Made by a program: the position numbers and the translations under genes. Shown here one piece after another: positions 11,695 to 24,200 of a stretch of DNA of 64,000 bases (position 1 is the stretch's first letter; every line of letters begins with the position of its first letter). This DNA is from Solenopsis invicta (Eukaryota > Arthropoda > Insecta > Hymenoptera > Formicidae), in the NCBI RefSeq assembly GCF_016802725.1, contig NC_052679.1, forward strand, positions 17,167,635 through 17,231,634, written 5' to 3'. The notes under the pieces were generated by a model, which searched no databases, had not been told where the DNA came from, and saw only the letters and a program-made list of their open reading frames with translations.

Positions 11695-13000
11695 ATGTGT
11701 GACTGTTCGCAAAAGCGAGACGACAAGACCGTTGAGAAAGTCGGTCTGGAAACTGTGACTCTTTTTTCGAAGTGTCCTGCACCGTATCGTCCTGGAAGAG
11801 ATATCCTTGAGCATACAGTTTCCATTGGCTCCGATCGGATGCCGATTGATTCCATTCAATTCACCAGCAATGCCACAACAAGCGATTCAACAAAAACTTC
11901 GTTGACAGATGTGGAATCGTCTAGCGAATCTAGCAGGACGGTAAATTATCGATTAAAAATGTTCTCTTTGCGTTAATAGAGATTATTTGTCGCAAATAAT
12001 TAATTACATCGATAATTACAGTACAAGTTTGTTTATCCCACAAAAGACAATTATTCTGGTGAAGAAGAAAGCTTTAAATTATCACGGGTCTGCGTGGAGA
12101 CTGACAAAATTAAGGAGATCGTGGAAGAGGAACTAGATATCGAATATACATTGGCCATAATAAAGCCGGAAGCGGTGGTCTACAGAAAGGAAATCGAGCG
12201 TCAAATATATGCGGAGGGATTCGAGATTTGTCAGACTCGTTGGCTACAGTTGACACCCGAACAAGTTGCCGAGTTCTACAACAACCGCTTCGGCGAACTG
12301 TGTTTTCCTCATCTGGTGGCATACATGTCCTCGGGACCCATCATAGTGTTTGTATTAGCAAAGGAGAACGCCATTGATGAATGGAAGAGGCTCATGGGAC
12401 CGACCACGGTATTATATACGTATTAGAACAATATTTTAAAAATCCGAATTTCTCAATACCCCAATACTAATTTCAGGTGACCGAAGCGCGTTTATATTTT
12501 CCTGACAGCATCCGAGCGAGATATGGTCGCAAAGGAGATGACTTAAAGAACGCTGTCCATGGCAGCTGCGGTCGCGAACAGGCTGAGAAAGAAATCCACT
12601 TTTTCTTCCCTGATTGTAGAAAATTACTTCTTGCTTTATTTCTACTTAATTTCTTTAATATTTAATAGCTATTCAATTATTTTGACGTTAATCCAGAAAT
12701 CTCTCCTTGTTTCTTTCTTCAGTCATAATTGAACCCTGGCTAAGAGACGAAAGGGCTGAAGACTATTTGTGGGAGACTGTCAATCCGGTTCTCGTCGAAG
12801 GCCTGACATTGGTAAAACAATTTTTGCCAAAAAAATTTACGATTTATTTTGCGGACCATTTTTTTATTATCCTTCGATTGATTTTACAGTGTTGCAAACA
12901 CAGACCGGCCGATCCTGTATTGTGGTTGGCGCATTGGCTGATCCTGAACAACCCTAATAAGCCTAAACTACCGGAAGATCTCGCCTTAATTCCTACATAA
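11695..13000 (+). CDS. NME5: NME5, nucleoside diphosphate kinase homologue 5 (radial spoke protein)
   Basis: Five exons join in frame: 11695-11940, 12022-12408, 12477-12615, 12723-12811 and 12890-13000, giving 323 residues. The first ATG in the frame is at 11695. The NDK fold runs from about residue 123 (EYTLAIIKPEAVV) to 257 and includes FYNNRFGELCFPHLVAYMSS, MGPTTVTEARLYFPDSIRAR and KNAVHGS with the phospho-acceptor His at 239. The Asp that follows HGS in active NDKs is Cys here. IHFFFPDFIIEPW, followed by a C-terminal DPY30 dimerisation motif (about 278-323, CCKHRPADPVLWLAHWLILN), is specific to NME5, the counterpart of Chlamydomonas RSP23. NME5 acts in the radial spokes of motile axonemes; in insects it would be expected in sperm and possibly chordotonal neurons. 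The protein is about 110 residues longer than the 212-residue human one because of an N-terminal Ser/Thr/Cys-rich extension encoded by exon 1 and the start of exon 2. Kinase activity is doubtful for this subfamily. Confidence 0.93.
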
Positions 13001-13453
13001 TTCTCTTCAAATTATCTCGTTAACCTGTTTTACACTTTAACACGGAACACCCGCCGTCTTACCCACTAGATCTATTTCCTTCGAAGTTTCGTGACGACAT
13101 GATGGCATCCTTTTCTCTTTCTTCTCCTTTTTAGTATCTGTCGCGGTCTGCGGAATGTACCTCGAAACATAAAACAGAATTTTGCAAAGTTTTGCCGTGT
13201 AAAATAAAACTTGCGCTGCTGAGTTTTCATTTTTTCATCTCATCTTTCATTTGTAATCAGATTTGAAAGGATATCTTCAATATTCATGAAAGTTATTTAA
13301 CGCTAGTCTATAATTTTTAAAAATTTTCTGTTTGTTTAATTTTTAATTAATTTTATTCCGTCTGTCCCTCGATTCAGTCAAAACATTGAGAGAATAGAAG
13401 TGAAGACAATAAAGTGTACTACTCGCACAGCGCACATTAACATCAGTATATAG
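13001..13453. other. NME5 3' UTR and convergent intergenic spacer
   Basis: AT-rich, non-coding sequence between the NME5 stop and the end of the minus-strand gene. Candidate NME5 poly(A) signals are at 13203-13208 and 13409-13414. Nothing else was seen. Confidence 0.7.
13203..13208 (+). terminator. Candidate poly(A) signal of NME5
   Basis: AATAAA about 200 nt after the NME5 stop. A second hexamer at 13409-13414 is an alternative and would overlap or abut the convergent gene's end. Confidence 0.45.
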
Positions 13454-14623
13454 TTACCTGGACTTCACCAAGCACTGAACGATGTCGACGATCGCTGGCT
13501 TCTCTCCGATTATCCGAGAATAGCCTTGTTCGTCATTCGCATCTTTCTCGTTCCTACTGACTTCCACACCACGGTATGTTTGCCGCGGAGGACTCTCCCG
13601 CCTCTTCACCGCATTCACTCCGTTCTCGCGATTCTGCTTCGCGATCGGCCGCCGTTCGCGTCGTTCGAGCCTCGAATTATCGTTCGCGCTTTGATTTTTC
13701 GTCAACACTCGCGGCGCACCGTTGATATCCCGCGCGTTCTCACATCGCACTCCATTCCGCTTCGGCTCCGCTCCGTCGATCTCGAAACGCACTCGCACCG
13801 CCGCTGTACCGTCCACATCATCATCGAAACCGTCGCGGCTAATTTCCTGCGGAGCCTTGATTAATCCATTGTCGACCTCGCCCGCCTCGTCGTCGTGCCT
13901 TGTCTCGCCGGTTCTCTGCTTGTTACTTCGTAATTTTTCCTTGGACGGATTCGGCGACGGAGGAGCCCTGCTAACGGGTGATTTTTGAAAAGCAATGAGC
14001 AACGTCATTAAGAAATCAATATGTGTAATAGTGACGTTGATTGTTAATTAATTATTCATATACTATATTTTTATCGCGTTTACGATTATTTTAACAAATT
14101 TGCGCATTCAATAAATACTAATGTGTGTTTAAAGATTAGATAGAATTTAATTTAAGAACATACAAAATTTAGAAACACAATAAGAAAAAGAAAAAAATTA
14201 TTTTATTTACCAAATGATTTTCATGTTACACAAAATCTTATTTGTATCATAAACAAACGACAATATATAATAATTTATATAGGCATAGAAATTTTATATT
14301 GCAAATGTTTAATTAAAAAGCTTATCGATGGGAAATTGAAGATACCTTCGCGGCGAGTACCAAGGATCCAACCAGATTGGATCTATTAATGTCGATTCCT
14401 CGGATTTGGTAGAATTAACGTGATCGAAAGAGCCGGTACCAGGTTTGTACCAGGGTGACGGTATCTTGAGGGATCTGCTTAAGGTCGGCCACTCCTGGCT
14501 GGCACCCTCGTCCTGATTAGAGGGTAAGACGGTCAGGGAGACGCCCCGTCGTTCGGCCAGTCCGATCGGATCGACACTGGCCACCTTCACGTCCCAAGGA
14601 TCGACGATGGATAGCAGCACTTT
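13454..14623 (-). CDS. Unrecognised two-exon protein, disordered and charged
   Basis: Exon 14623-14346 ends at a donor (CGAAG then GTATCT). It splices to an acceptor (TTAGCAG) at 13967, and the reading frame is kept through AGG into RAPPSPNP. The joined frame runs to a stop at 13454, about 262 residues. The first part is Trp/Pro/Asp-rich (SIVDPWDVKVASVDPIGLAE, then DPIWLDPWYSPR). The second is strongly polar, rich in Arg, Lys, Glu, Asp and Asn. No domain, signal peptide or membrane segment was recognised. The 5' end is unresolved: there is no ATG in the first visible exon before GTG at 14620, and an acceptor (ACGCAG) lies just before 14623, so an upstream exon is likely. The stop directly follows AG/GTAACT at 13458/13457, so the exon may splice onward instead of ending here. 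The gene is convergent with NME5. Confidence 0.5.
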
Positions 14624-16290
14624 CTGCGTCGTAGAACAGAGACGGGATGATGATCACAGAGATCTGGGCAGCGTGGGAGGGGCGAAACGCGAGAACGATC
14701 GCTGGAGCTGCCTGTGTGAGTGGGCTCGTTAAGTCTTGTTAAAGTTATCCGCGGTGGTCGCGCTCTTTTTCTCTCTTTCTCTCTCTCGTTACGTCTGATT
14801 CCGATCAGGACGAAACTGTCTCTCAATTATAATAGCGCACTCGTGGGAAAGATACGTCGACTTGAGAGAAAATCGAAAATTTTTTTTTCCGATCTTTTCT
14901 TTGCGAGACAAAACGGATCTGATTCTTCAGTAAATAATTGATTGAAAGCAAGTTTGGCAAGATTTGGACATGGTAAGAACATAGCAAAATAAAAAACTAT
15001 GAATTTGTGCATCTAAGGGATTTTCTTGAATGAGACACAATGTAGAAGAAATTTCTTATAGCTAAATCTACTTTTAATTCGTCCGATGAAATTGATGGAT
15101 AATGCATAATATCTTGTTTGACGTCTCCATAACTTTGAATTAATGACGGCGCGTGCTCATCCTAGCGCAATAATAGTTAGGATAATATAACACAATAATA
15201 GCGCATCGGTCTTTTGTTACTGAACGTGTATTATTTGCTAGGAACATATATTAGTTCTAGCTTCTCGAACAAGTTTAACGCCTTTAGTCATCGGCATTTA
15301 GCAATTTGCGGTATAGACTAAAAAGATGAATCACGTGGAACGGTTTGACAGATCCGATTTATTTCTGCTAGTTCCATTACGTAATGACGCGTAAATCCAT
15401 AACGAGTGATTGTTTATGCGACTGTTATGTCACGACTAATAAGAAGAGTTGTTTGAGGCATGAAATATTATCCTCCAGAGCGTTACGGAATAAAAAAAAG
15501 TCTTTGCAGCGTCGATCCACTTTAACGCAAATTCATGCACATTCAAATTGTTGCAATTCGCTTCGAGTTTCATGAGTAAAACTTGTTTTTGGATGCAAAT
15601 ATTGGAGGGAATAATACAGTTTACGATACGTAATGCATTTTCCTTGATTATCAGAGTTTTTAATTAGATACAGACTTTTTCCTTGTTACCTCGCCATATT
15701 AGAACGACGATAAAATTGCGTTGGTGATCTTAGTAAAATATTGGAATTGTGTCCGAAGAATTGCGATATTTCTTAAGAATTTAGGTCAGCGTAATCAGAT
15801 AATGACGCGCACAAAATATTTTGCAATAGACGAAGTTTTTATCAAGTGTATTGGCAAATTATTTATTGAATTATTTTTGTTTTGCATCTCACTTTGCGAT
15901 AAGAAAGTAATAAATCTTTATATTTTGACAGCAAACCTAAAAAGCATTGAATTAAAGAAAGACTTGTTGATATTAAACCAAATATTGAAAATAAACAGCT
16001 ATAAAGTAATTTACTATAAAGCTACTATTATTACAATGTTTTTTTATACTGAGATAAATGTTAAATAAAAATGTAATAAAAATTATATAATAATTAAGTA
16101 AAATCACATTCTGGCAGTTATAAATATGAAAAATCTATTGTAATTGTGAAATAATTAATCTATCTGTTTAAAATTGTAATGGAAATTATATTGCTTTATA
16201 TAATTGAATTTCTTTAAACTATAATAATTAGATTTACACCTTAATATTAGTTAGAAGGTGATTTAACATTGTGACTGTCGATTTCCTTCA

Positions 16291-16390
16291 GCTGTTATCT
16301 TAACAAATGTCATCGATAAGACGATTAGTTTTAAAGTCAGAAGAAAGATTTTAATCTTTGTAACCGTCCTACTCTTGTTAAGATAACAGC
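16291..16390. repeat. 16-bp perfect inverted repeat spaced by 68 nt
   Basis: GCTGTTATCTTAACAA at 16291-16306 is the exact reverse complement of 16375-16390. The internal sequence includes a short self-pairing stretch (AAAGATT...AATCTTT). Length and form would suit a stem-loop RNA or a very short terminal-inverted-repeat element. No target-site duplication is apparent. Confidence 0.75.
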
Positions 16391-18800
16391 GCACGTAAAT
16401 ATTATAATACTTTAATGTCTTTAATTTATTATAACTTTATAAATTCCTTAAGAATTAAATTGTTAATTATTTCCTACATAAAGAAAAAGATTTATCGCGG
16501 AGAAATTATAAAAATTATTATAATGACAAATACAAACTTTGACAGCTTTTGGAATGTACGCACTATGTCACTAATTAGAATATAATTATATGAATTACAA
16601 TAGCGTAAAAGAAAAAATATATGTATAAAGTTATAAAAAATAATTTGAATTTTAATATTTAAAATATTAATTTGATTTTTAAAGAAAAAATCAATTCATT
16701 TATTCGCACTCAAGGTTCGATTTAAACGGCTACCTTTTCACCGCCTGTCTTCTTCCTCTTTTTTTTAACACGATCCATTTTTTTTGTCAGGCTACAACAA
16801 TCCTCTCGGCTGTTCTCAGCGCGCCAAGCCAGGCGATCGAATTAAATCCGCGATCACCGTTGAGCGATTTTCTCTACGAAGAAGTTCCACCTTCCGGGGC
16901 AGGTGGTCTTAAACTGATCTGTCGTTCCGTATATCGGCGGCCACTTAGCGATATCTTCTCAGACCGCCTTGCATGTATCGGTATCGCGTATACAAGGTCG
17001 CGTGCACACGCGAGCCTGCATACACCAGTTACAAAGGTATATTACGTAGACTGTGTACATCCACTTTGTACACGAGCGCGTGAACAAGAGCGCGTAATCT
17101 TGCGTAGTCGTGAGTACACCATCCGTTTCGAATTTATATTTGTGCTTACATATTTTACGACCGGGGCAGAACTTTAATCCGAGATAGTACTACAGGAATT
17201 ATAATGGGAAATGTGCTGGTATTCTCTTATGTTGGGCAGCGCGCGACCACATTTCCCTGGAATATTACCAACGCGAATTTTAATCCCTCCGCGTGGAATG
17301 CTTGAGCTATGTCAATTTGCTCGCGAATCACGATTATTTGATTTTACGTATGAGAACACGGCGAATTAATGAAGAGAAAAGACGACACGGCGATCTCCCG
17401 AGTATTCTTTCTATTTTGCGATGAAAAATTTCGACGCTTCCACTTGGACGTTTTTTTTCTTTTTTGCAGGACAAATACGAGTACATTGCAACGCTTGAGA
17501 AAGCAGTCTCGCTATTTCATTTCGATATTATTTGCTTGTTTGTACGACCCTGCTTTACGTCATCAGGTACATTTGAAATTACTTGCGTTTACGTAATAAC
17601 AATTGTATTGCACGAATTGTGCCTATCGTGTTATTTTATCTATGATAATTATAATAATAATAGGCAGGATACTTCGTAAAAAGAAGGCATGATAGAGGCA
17701 TTCTATTTCTTCTGTTTTTATTATACGCTTCTCAATAAGATGGCTCATAAAGAAATCGAATAATACTTCTCTCGCTAATTCGAAATACTAGTTTTACAGC
17801 AAACGTTTCGCGAACTGATGTTACACGGTAAATTGGAGCATTTGTTATTACGTACTATGATTATACAGAATAGTTTAATTAACGCCTAAAGAGTTAACTG
17901 TAATGATATGGTCTTGTAATAACAATAATTAAATTATACTATCTAATTCGTCATTCTGTGTTTGACAAGCTCGTTAGCACGCTAATTAACGAGATAACAA
18001 ACGATAAACGAATTAATTGATTTCCTAGTAAGAAACGTTTTTCTTGCAAAACGACAAACGCAAAATGAACGAAATTTCCTTCTTTTTTATCGAACAGCTT
18101 CGTGAAATGAAAGACAGCTTTCGTTTAACTTACGACACTAGCACTGTCATAAGGCAATGATCGAATTATAATAAAAATACTGCAAGATAAAGATAATTTT
18201 ACAAAACTGTACAAAATATCATTAATCCGACTATTTTCAGATCTTACGCATCAGAAGTCTCAAATTCAACTTGGACGTATCTCGGCGATCACCCCGCACG
18301 ATTTTCTCGAAAAATATTCGCTACCAATTAACTACCAATTAACACACGCAGTTTCTTTATAAATATTATTGCCATTCTCCAAACGCACGTGGCGGATACG
18401 ATGCCACTGACTTTATTTTCTTCCGGTCCAAAAATTGTTCGTCCGATTACTTCACCGATCAATGAAACCGCGAAAGGTCCCGTGTATTTAGAGGCGTGTA
18501 TTTTGAGAGAATCTTTCTGTCGCCAGTAATATAATAATCAAAGAGACCCCTCGGGTTGTTGCTCGTATCTCAGTGATATCGTCTGACCAAACAGATCGTG
18601 CGGAAGTATTACTAGACGCATTATTCAACAAAGTTGTATCGCTAATTCTCTCGTTTGCGGATCCTAAATTATACAGAATGTTAGGTGATCACCTGAAGGT
18701 TCATACGGTTTATCTATCACCAGTAATAACAATGCCGGACGCACGTATTACTAACTACAATTCACAGATCACTTTGCACCGTTTTCTCGCAAAACCTACC

Positions 18801-18840
18801 TCTTTCCTTTCTCTCTCTTTCTCTCTCTCTCTCTTTCTCT
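18801..18840. repeat. CT-rich microsatellite
   Basis: Interrupted CT dinucleotide run with TTT interruptions. Confidence 0.85.
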
Positions 18841-19046
18841 ATCAACAAAATAATAGAAACCATTATTGTAACTGCCTTGTTCGTTTGACCAAATATCTAA
18901 GTGCACGCGCGATATATCACAACGTACATCGATCGTCTTGTATGCGTGTTCACTCGGATTCTCGCGCGTTTGGTTATAATTACACTATATTATGCACTCT
19001 ATATTTCTATTATCATTAACAGTATCATAACTATGCTCTTTCGCGA

Positions 19047-19047
<1 letters not shown>

Positions 19048-19080
<33 letters not shown>
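19048..19080. repeat. TA microsatellite
   Basis: Uninterrupted alternating TA run of about 33 nt. Confidence 0.9.
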
Positions 19081-19082
<2 letters not shown>

Positions 19083-20793
19083 TTTTTCTTTTCTCATTTA
19101 GATTTTACATTGCCACATACATTTCTCATTTGTCGCACGCGCTCGATACTCCATGAATAAAGTTTAAAAACGTTAACGGTAATAATATATTTATTTTTCT
19201 ATTTATTATCTGCTGAAATTGCTCGCAGTCAAGTAAGCGACAGATTTAGAACGAGTGGATTTTAAGCGCTGCGAGAAGGCAGGATGCATAATAACGTAAC
19301 GGAGAAAAGTAGAAGAAAAGAAGAAAGGTAAAAGAAAAACAGATGTCAGATCATGAGCATGGCGTGCAAGAGAACTCGCTCCAAATATTCGCTTTCTACT
19401 GTGGATATCTATGCCAACACGCGTATTACGGCCTTTTGCAAAATCCCGCAATGCGCAAAGTAGTGCTAAGTATTATCCTTATATGTTTCTTACTTGCTGT
19501 TATTATCAATATCTCTTTTAACATTATTAATGAGTATTATTCTTCTTTCGTATAAGGTAATCGGTTACTACTCGACCTTAATACATTATTGTTTCGAAAT
19601 TTTACGCTTTTTCCTCTCTCACTAAATCCGTTATACGCTTATATAATCAAGAGGTGAGCATTAACGCCGCATTTCCTATTGTACAGTACCTTTATAAATT
19701 CATTAGGGGGGAGTAGTCCGAGATAAAGTTTCTTAATCGAGATTTATTTTCAAACGTCGATTTGAAAATAATCCTCGACTTTCGTTACAATCCTCCCCGA
19801 TTCACTTGCGTTAATTATCAGACGGTCGCTTCATTTTTTTTTTACGCGCCACCAGCGTAATAACCTTGCGTTCGAGTCGTTACTGATCTTATTAAAACGC
19901 ACACACGCATACACACACACGTACACAACTGAATTTCTTCTCAAAAAAGTATATATTTGTAATGTTAATATGTACAGTTTGTTCTACTTTTAATGCTAAT
20001 GCTCTATACATACTAATGAATTAACAAAATGTGTAGAGGACTGATCGATACGTTACATATCGATTGCGGGACACGTGGTACCAGCCGTAGCCACATGTGC
20101 ATTAGGAATCTGTTTGTTACACAGGATAGTTTAAAAAGAAAAAGAAAAAAGAACAAATCCGTTCCTGCTTATTGTGAAGTCGTCGATGAACGTGATATGT
20201 ATCTATTTTTTTTTCCTTTTTTTCTCAGACGTTTCCAGGCCTCTCAGCTCACAAGCTTTTACTCGGAAACAATAATGAGTGAAACCTACCACAGCGATAA
20301 ATTGGACGCGCTGTCGATATTACCATTGAGATCCCTTACAAACATGCGAAAGCGATGCTTCTCATTTTAAAATATCCTGCGTAACGAATTGACAAATTAT
20401 TATTGATTTATAAAATATTGCACATTAGAAAATGCACAGGGTGCCACTTCTATCGTTTGGATGCACGATCGATACGCAGATCCAACGAGCATGAGTTTCG
20501 GGTCTATTAGGCGAACAAGGAGGAACGTTTTACGTAAGACGATCGATTCTCCCGTCGGAAAACGAGTTGCGTGCTGTATAATAATTCATAGGCCAGAAGG
20601 ATAGGTGGTTTCTAGGCGGATAACCGCGCGTATCCCCGTAGTATAATAATAGTTTACGTATCCGTACACTAACGTTATTCTCGCTTATGTCATCGCGTGC
20701 ACGATTTTGTTTATCGTAATGAAGGGAAAAACGGCACGTGTGTTTCATCGACGAAACAAAAGTCCCCGCTATATCGATAACGTAAAAACCAAA

Positions 20794-20799
20794 TTTATT
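20794..20799 (-). terminator. Candidate poly(A) signal of SNX27
   Basis: TTTATT on the plus strand, AATAAA on the minus strand, about 465 nt beyond the SNX27 stop. Confidence 0.4.
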
Positions 20800-20854
20800 T
20801 TCTTGGTCGCTGACTGCAAGTTGCGCCAAGATTCCCTCACCAGGTCATGGACGA

Positions 20855-20903
20855 GCACGTGATGTACAGTATAAATCCGGATTTAAATCTGTACATCACG
20901 TGC
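20855..20903. repeat. Palindrome with 15-bp perfect arms containing CACGTG
   Basis: GCACGTGATGTACAG at 20855-20869 is the exact reverse complement of 20889-20903. The 19-nt loop itself contains the palindrome AAATCCGGATTT. It lies about 360 nt downstream of the SNX27 stop, before the candidate poly(A) signal, so it would be in the SNX27 3' UTR. The arms contain E-box sequences (CACGTG). Confidence 0.85.
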
Positions 20904-21265
20904 CGTTTTCAATCGGATGACTCGCGAGCGTCGCAGTAATCCAATCGAATTTCGTTTCTCTGGCAGAAGTATTTGTTTTTCACTGGGATGTATCCTACAT
21001 TCGCACGCGCGAATCTAACTCTTCTGCTAATAACGGTGGGCAAACGCTCTCTCGGTGCACAGCATCAATATAATGTTCGGCGAAGCCAACAGATCGGAAA
21101 ATTTGATATGCTGAAGGTGCTACGCTAACTCGGTATCGCTTCTAAAAACTGTCCTAACTCTAATAAGAAAAGATTTCGACTACGAAGAGACCAAGTGCCG
21201 AGATATCCCGTGAGAAAGAGCCTTCGACGTTATACGCCGGATACCTCTTAGCGTCGTACGTTACG

Positions 21266-24200
21266 TCATTCTCCTGGATCGTCCCACTTTGCTTCCTCGG
21301 CTATTCGATCGAAGCAATCCGAGAGGAACGTATACTGCAAGAATATCACCAGGATAATGGATGGCGAGCTTGCGTGAAAAATTACGCGTGTCGCGGTTGC
21401 GAATCGTTTCGCGATAGGTTCTTCGCTGAGTATACTCACGTAAGGGGTGAAGACTTTGAGCCAACGGGGCGGACGATTGTCCTGGCGCGTGTATTGGAAG
21501 CAGAACGCCATCCCGTCTTCGTCCACTTCCCACCGGACGATGGTGTTCCATTGGAACTCGACCACCTGTGACTCCAGGGTACCGTCCTCCTTCGCGGCGT
21601 GCAACTTGAAGGTCGCCATGCCCACAGCCGGTACCACATGGCCCTCCTTTCTCGAGTCGCACGCGCAATGCGGAAATACGATGTCGCCATACCCGTTGAG
21701 TTCCCTCGCTAATTTTAGATACTGTGGAAACACAAAGGTTCGATTAAGCGCGGAGTTATCGCGCCGCTGAAAATCTGTAAGACCTGTATAATTTCCTTCA
21801 TTCAGTACGAACCTCGTGCTTTCTCGACGCATCCTGAAGAGCCTTCAACTGATACAATCGTTCCCCCGCAGTAATGTGACCCCTGTTCACCTCGTCGATC
21901 GTTTGCCAAAATATCCATGTCAACGCCTGTTCGCTCAAAGGCCTATTTACATTGAAAAGCCACCTCCTTATCGCCAGGCACGTCGCACTGGCGGTCGAAT
22001 AATTTTGAATGTATAAAGTATGCGGGTGCTCGTGAGGTTGCAATTTCCTCTCTACAATACGACAGTTGTGTTACGTCACAAATAAGCGAACAGTAAATTT
22101 ATTCAGAATTTATAAGAGATTGCAAGTACGAATTTTGTATACCGAAATTGTACTCGACGATCTCGAACAGGTAGAAGTACTTGGCGGTTTCCGCGTCCAA
22201 GCCGACCCTGCAGCAAACCGCGTCGTAGACGTCCTTCACCGACGCCGCCTTAGGAACGGTGACAGTGACGACTTCGCGATCAGGTAGCAGAACCTTGAGA
22301 TCAACCGCCGGACCCTGATCGCCATCCTCCTCCAGTCGATCCGTCAAAAATTCCTGCATGGCGTCGCTCTCCGCTATTACGCGCACCGCGCAGACCTTTT
22401 CCAAATACTGTTCCAGACCGCGTCTTCTCGCGTCAAGCTGCTGCTCGCTCAATCTGCAACGCGAATAAAGGAATTCTTATTCCCCGCGCAAGAGATTTAT
22501 CTCGTTTTTCGCGCAAGAAAGAAACGTGTAACACGCGAGGATCGTAGCAAATGTTCTGAGATCCATAAGACTCGATTATGAAGCGCGCCACGATACTGAA
22601 TGGGCTCCATTCATTCCGCGGCTGGACGTGATCTACGTGGGCGTGTGAAATTAAGCGTAAGGACGTTACTGGAATGGCCATTTTCCCGGTAGCTTCGGAA
22701 AATTGAAGCCTATGAACTCCTTCTTCAGCGCCATATGCAACGCCGCGAATTCCCGATATCGGCGCGAGCACAAGTGCCTGCCGGCCATGTGGACGTTGAA
22801 GACTACGTAACGCTCGTGCTTCCTCTCGCGGACGTGATAATCCGGCACGCTGATGGGCAAAGACCGCTTCTCGCTGTAGTCCACCGAGGCGTAGCTGTAA
22901 AAACAAAAATACAACGCACTTAATGGACGTATACGTGCATGCGCATGTGTGCGCTTTAATCGATCAATCTAGATAGATTGCGAGATTGCCAGTTATTAGA
23001 ATCACCAAGGTTGCTACTGTTTCAAATACGTCTTTTATCAGCGAGATAATTGCGACGATATCAGGAGTGCGTCGCAAATGCGTTATATCGAAAAATGCAT
23101 TTCGAGATTTCTCGACTCACGTCGAAGCAGCGTGACGTTCGAGTGTTGCACGTACCTCAGATCCTCGCAGGGCTCCAGCCTCTCCGCTTCCTGCGGCGTC
23201 ACGGAGATGACGGTCAAGGTGAGGACGTCGCCGCCCGATTTGATCAGATCCACCACCTGTTTGTGAGTAGCGCCCTCGACGTTGACGTTGTTCCTGCAAA
23301 CGGAGGCATCGTTATTTTAGCCCTCGCGATACAGCCGCTCAACTGTAGCCGCGATTCGTAAATTTCGACCGACCTCAATTGCGATTGCGGAGCACCGGCG
23401 TAATTCCACCGCTTGCGATTTTCGATCCACTCGCATTGCAGCGCAGTCATGTAACACGTCAACATATTTCACGAAGATTGCCGCGCCGTTATCGGCGCGA
23501 TAGCGTGCTAATCGCAAGCTAAACAGCGACACGTTCGCGGGATCGTGACCGATTCGCGGGTGAGCGACAATTTGCGATTTTCTGCGACTAGCACGGCGCT
23601 CATCCGGTCTTCAGGTCGAAAGGAGCAACGCACAGGCCTTCGACGAGGTCACGATCCGGCCAATCTCGCTCGCGCACGTTGTCGGCGCGGTGGCTCTCGA
23701 CCGTCAGTTGCAGCCAGTCGAAAGGGAATAGGATACCGGTAATCGGCCTTTTTAGCACGAGTTTCGAATTCCAACCGGTGAAAGGATTGGATCGTCGCGA
23801 TTGGTCCACGCACGGAGGCACGGCTCTCCCCGGAGGTCGACGAATGTCGTCGCACACGGATTTCCACGTCTGAATGCGAGGAAAGGCGAGTCGTGTGCAC
23901 TTTATACGTTTCGTTATCGCGAATGTACCGAGTGGGATTCGTTGTAAGACATTATCTATCTTCTGGACCTCCGGCCCGTGATTGACGAACGCCTGGCTTA
24001 TCGCATCACGATTCTGTCAATTCATTTCATGAAATTTCAAGACGTACGTTCTATTTAACATAGGCGTAATATATAATTCGTCGAAAGGGAGGAATCTTTC
24101 TCGAATTTGATCGCGCGAGCGCGTTATATTGAGTGCTGAAGTCGGAATTACGAAGCGCTCGCCAAATGCAAGCTCCTCCTTTTCGGCAGCGCGCGAATTC

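Larger units (their letters stand above)
14624..21265. other. Intergenic region of 6.6 kb without recognisable gene
   Basis: AT-rich with a few GC-balanced patches (16860-17180, 18240-18900, 20030-20370). The open frames, the longest at 18573-19019 and 20530-20829, show no family features. It contains the inverted repeat 16291-16390, a CT tract at 18801-18840, a TA tract at 19048-19080 and the palindrome at 20855-20903. The right end should be SNX27 3' UTR. Confidence 0.6.

Noticed and set aside
19343..19555. 70-residue frame with a C-terminal hydrophobic stretch (tail-anchor-like)
   Set aside because: ATG start and a membrane-like segment, but AT-rich sequence readily encodes such runs and nothing else supports a gene.
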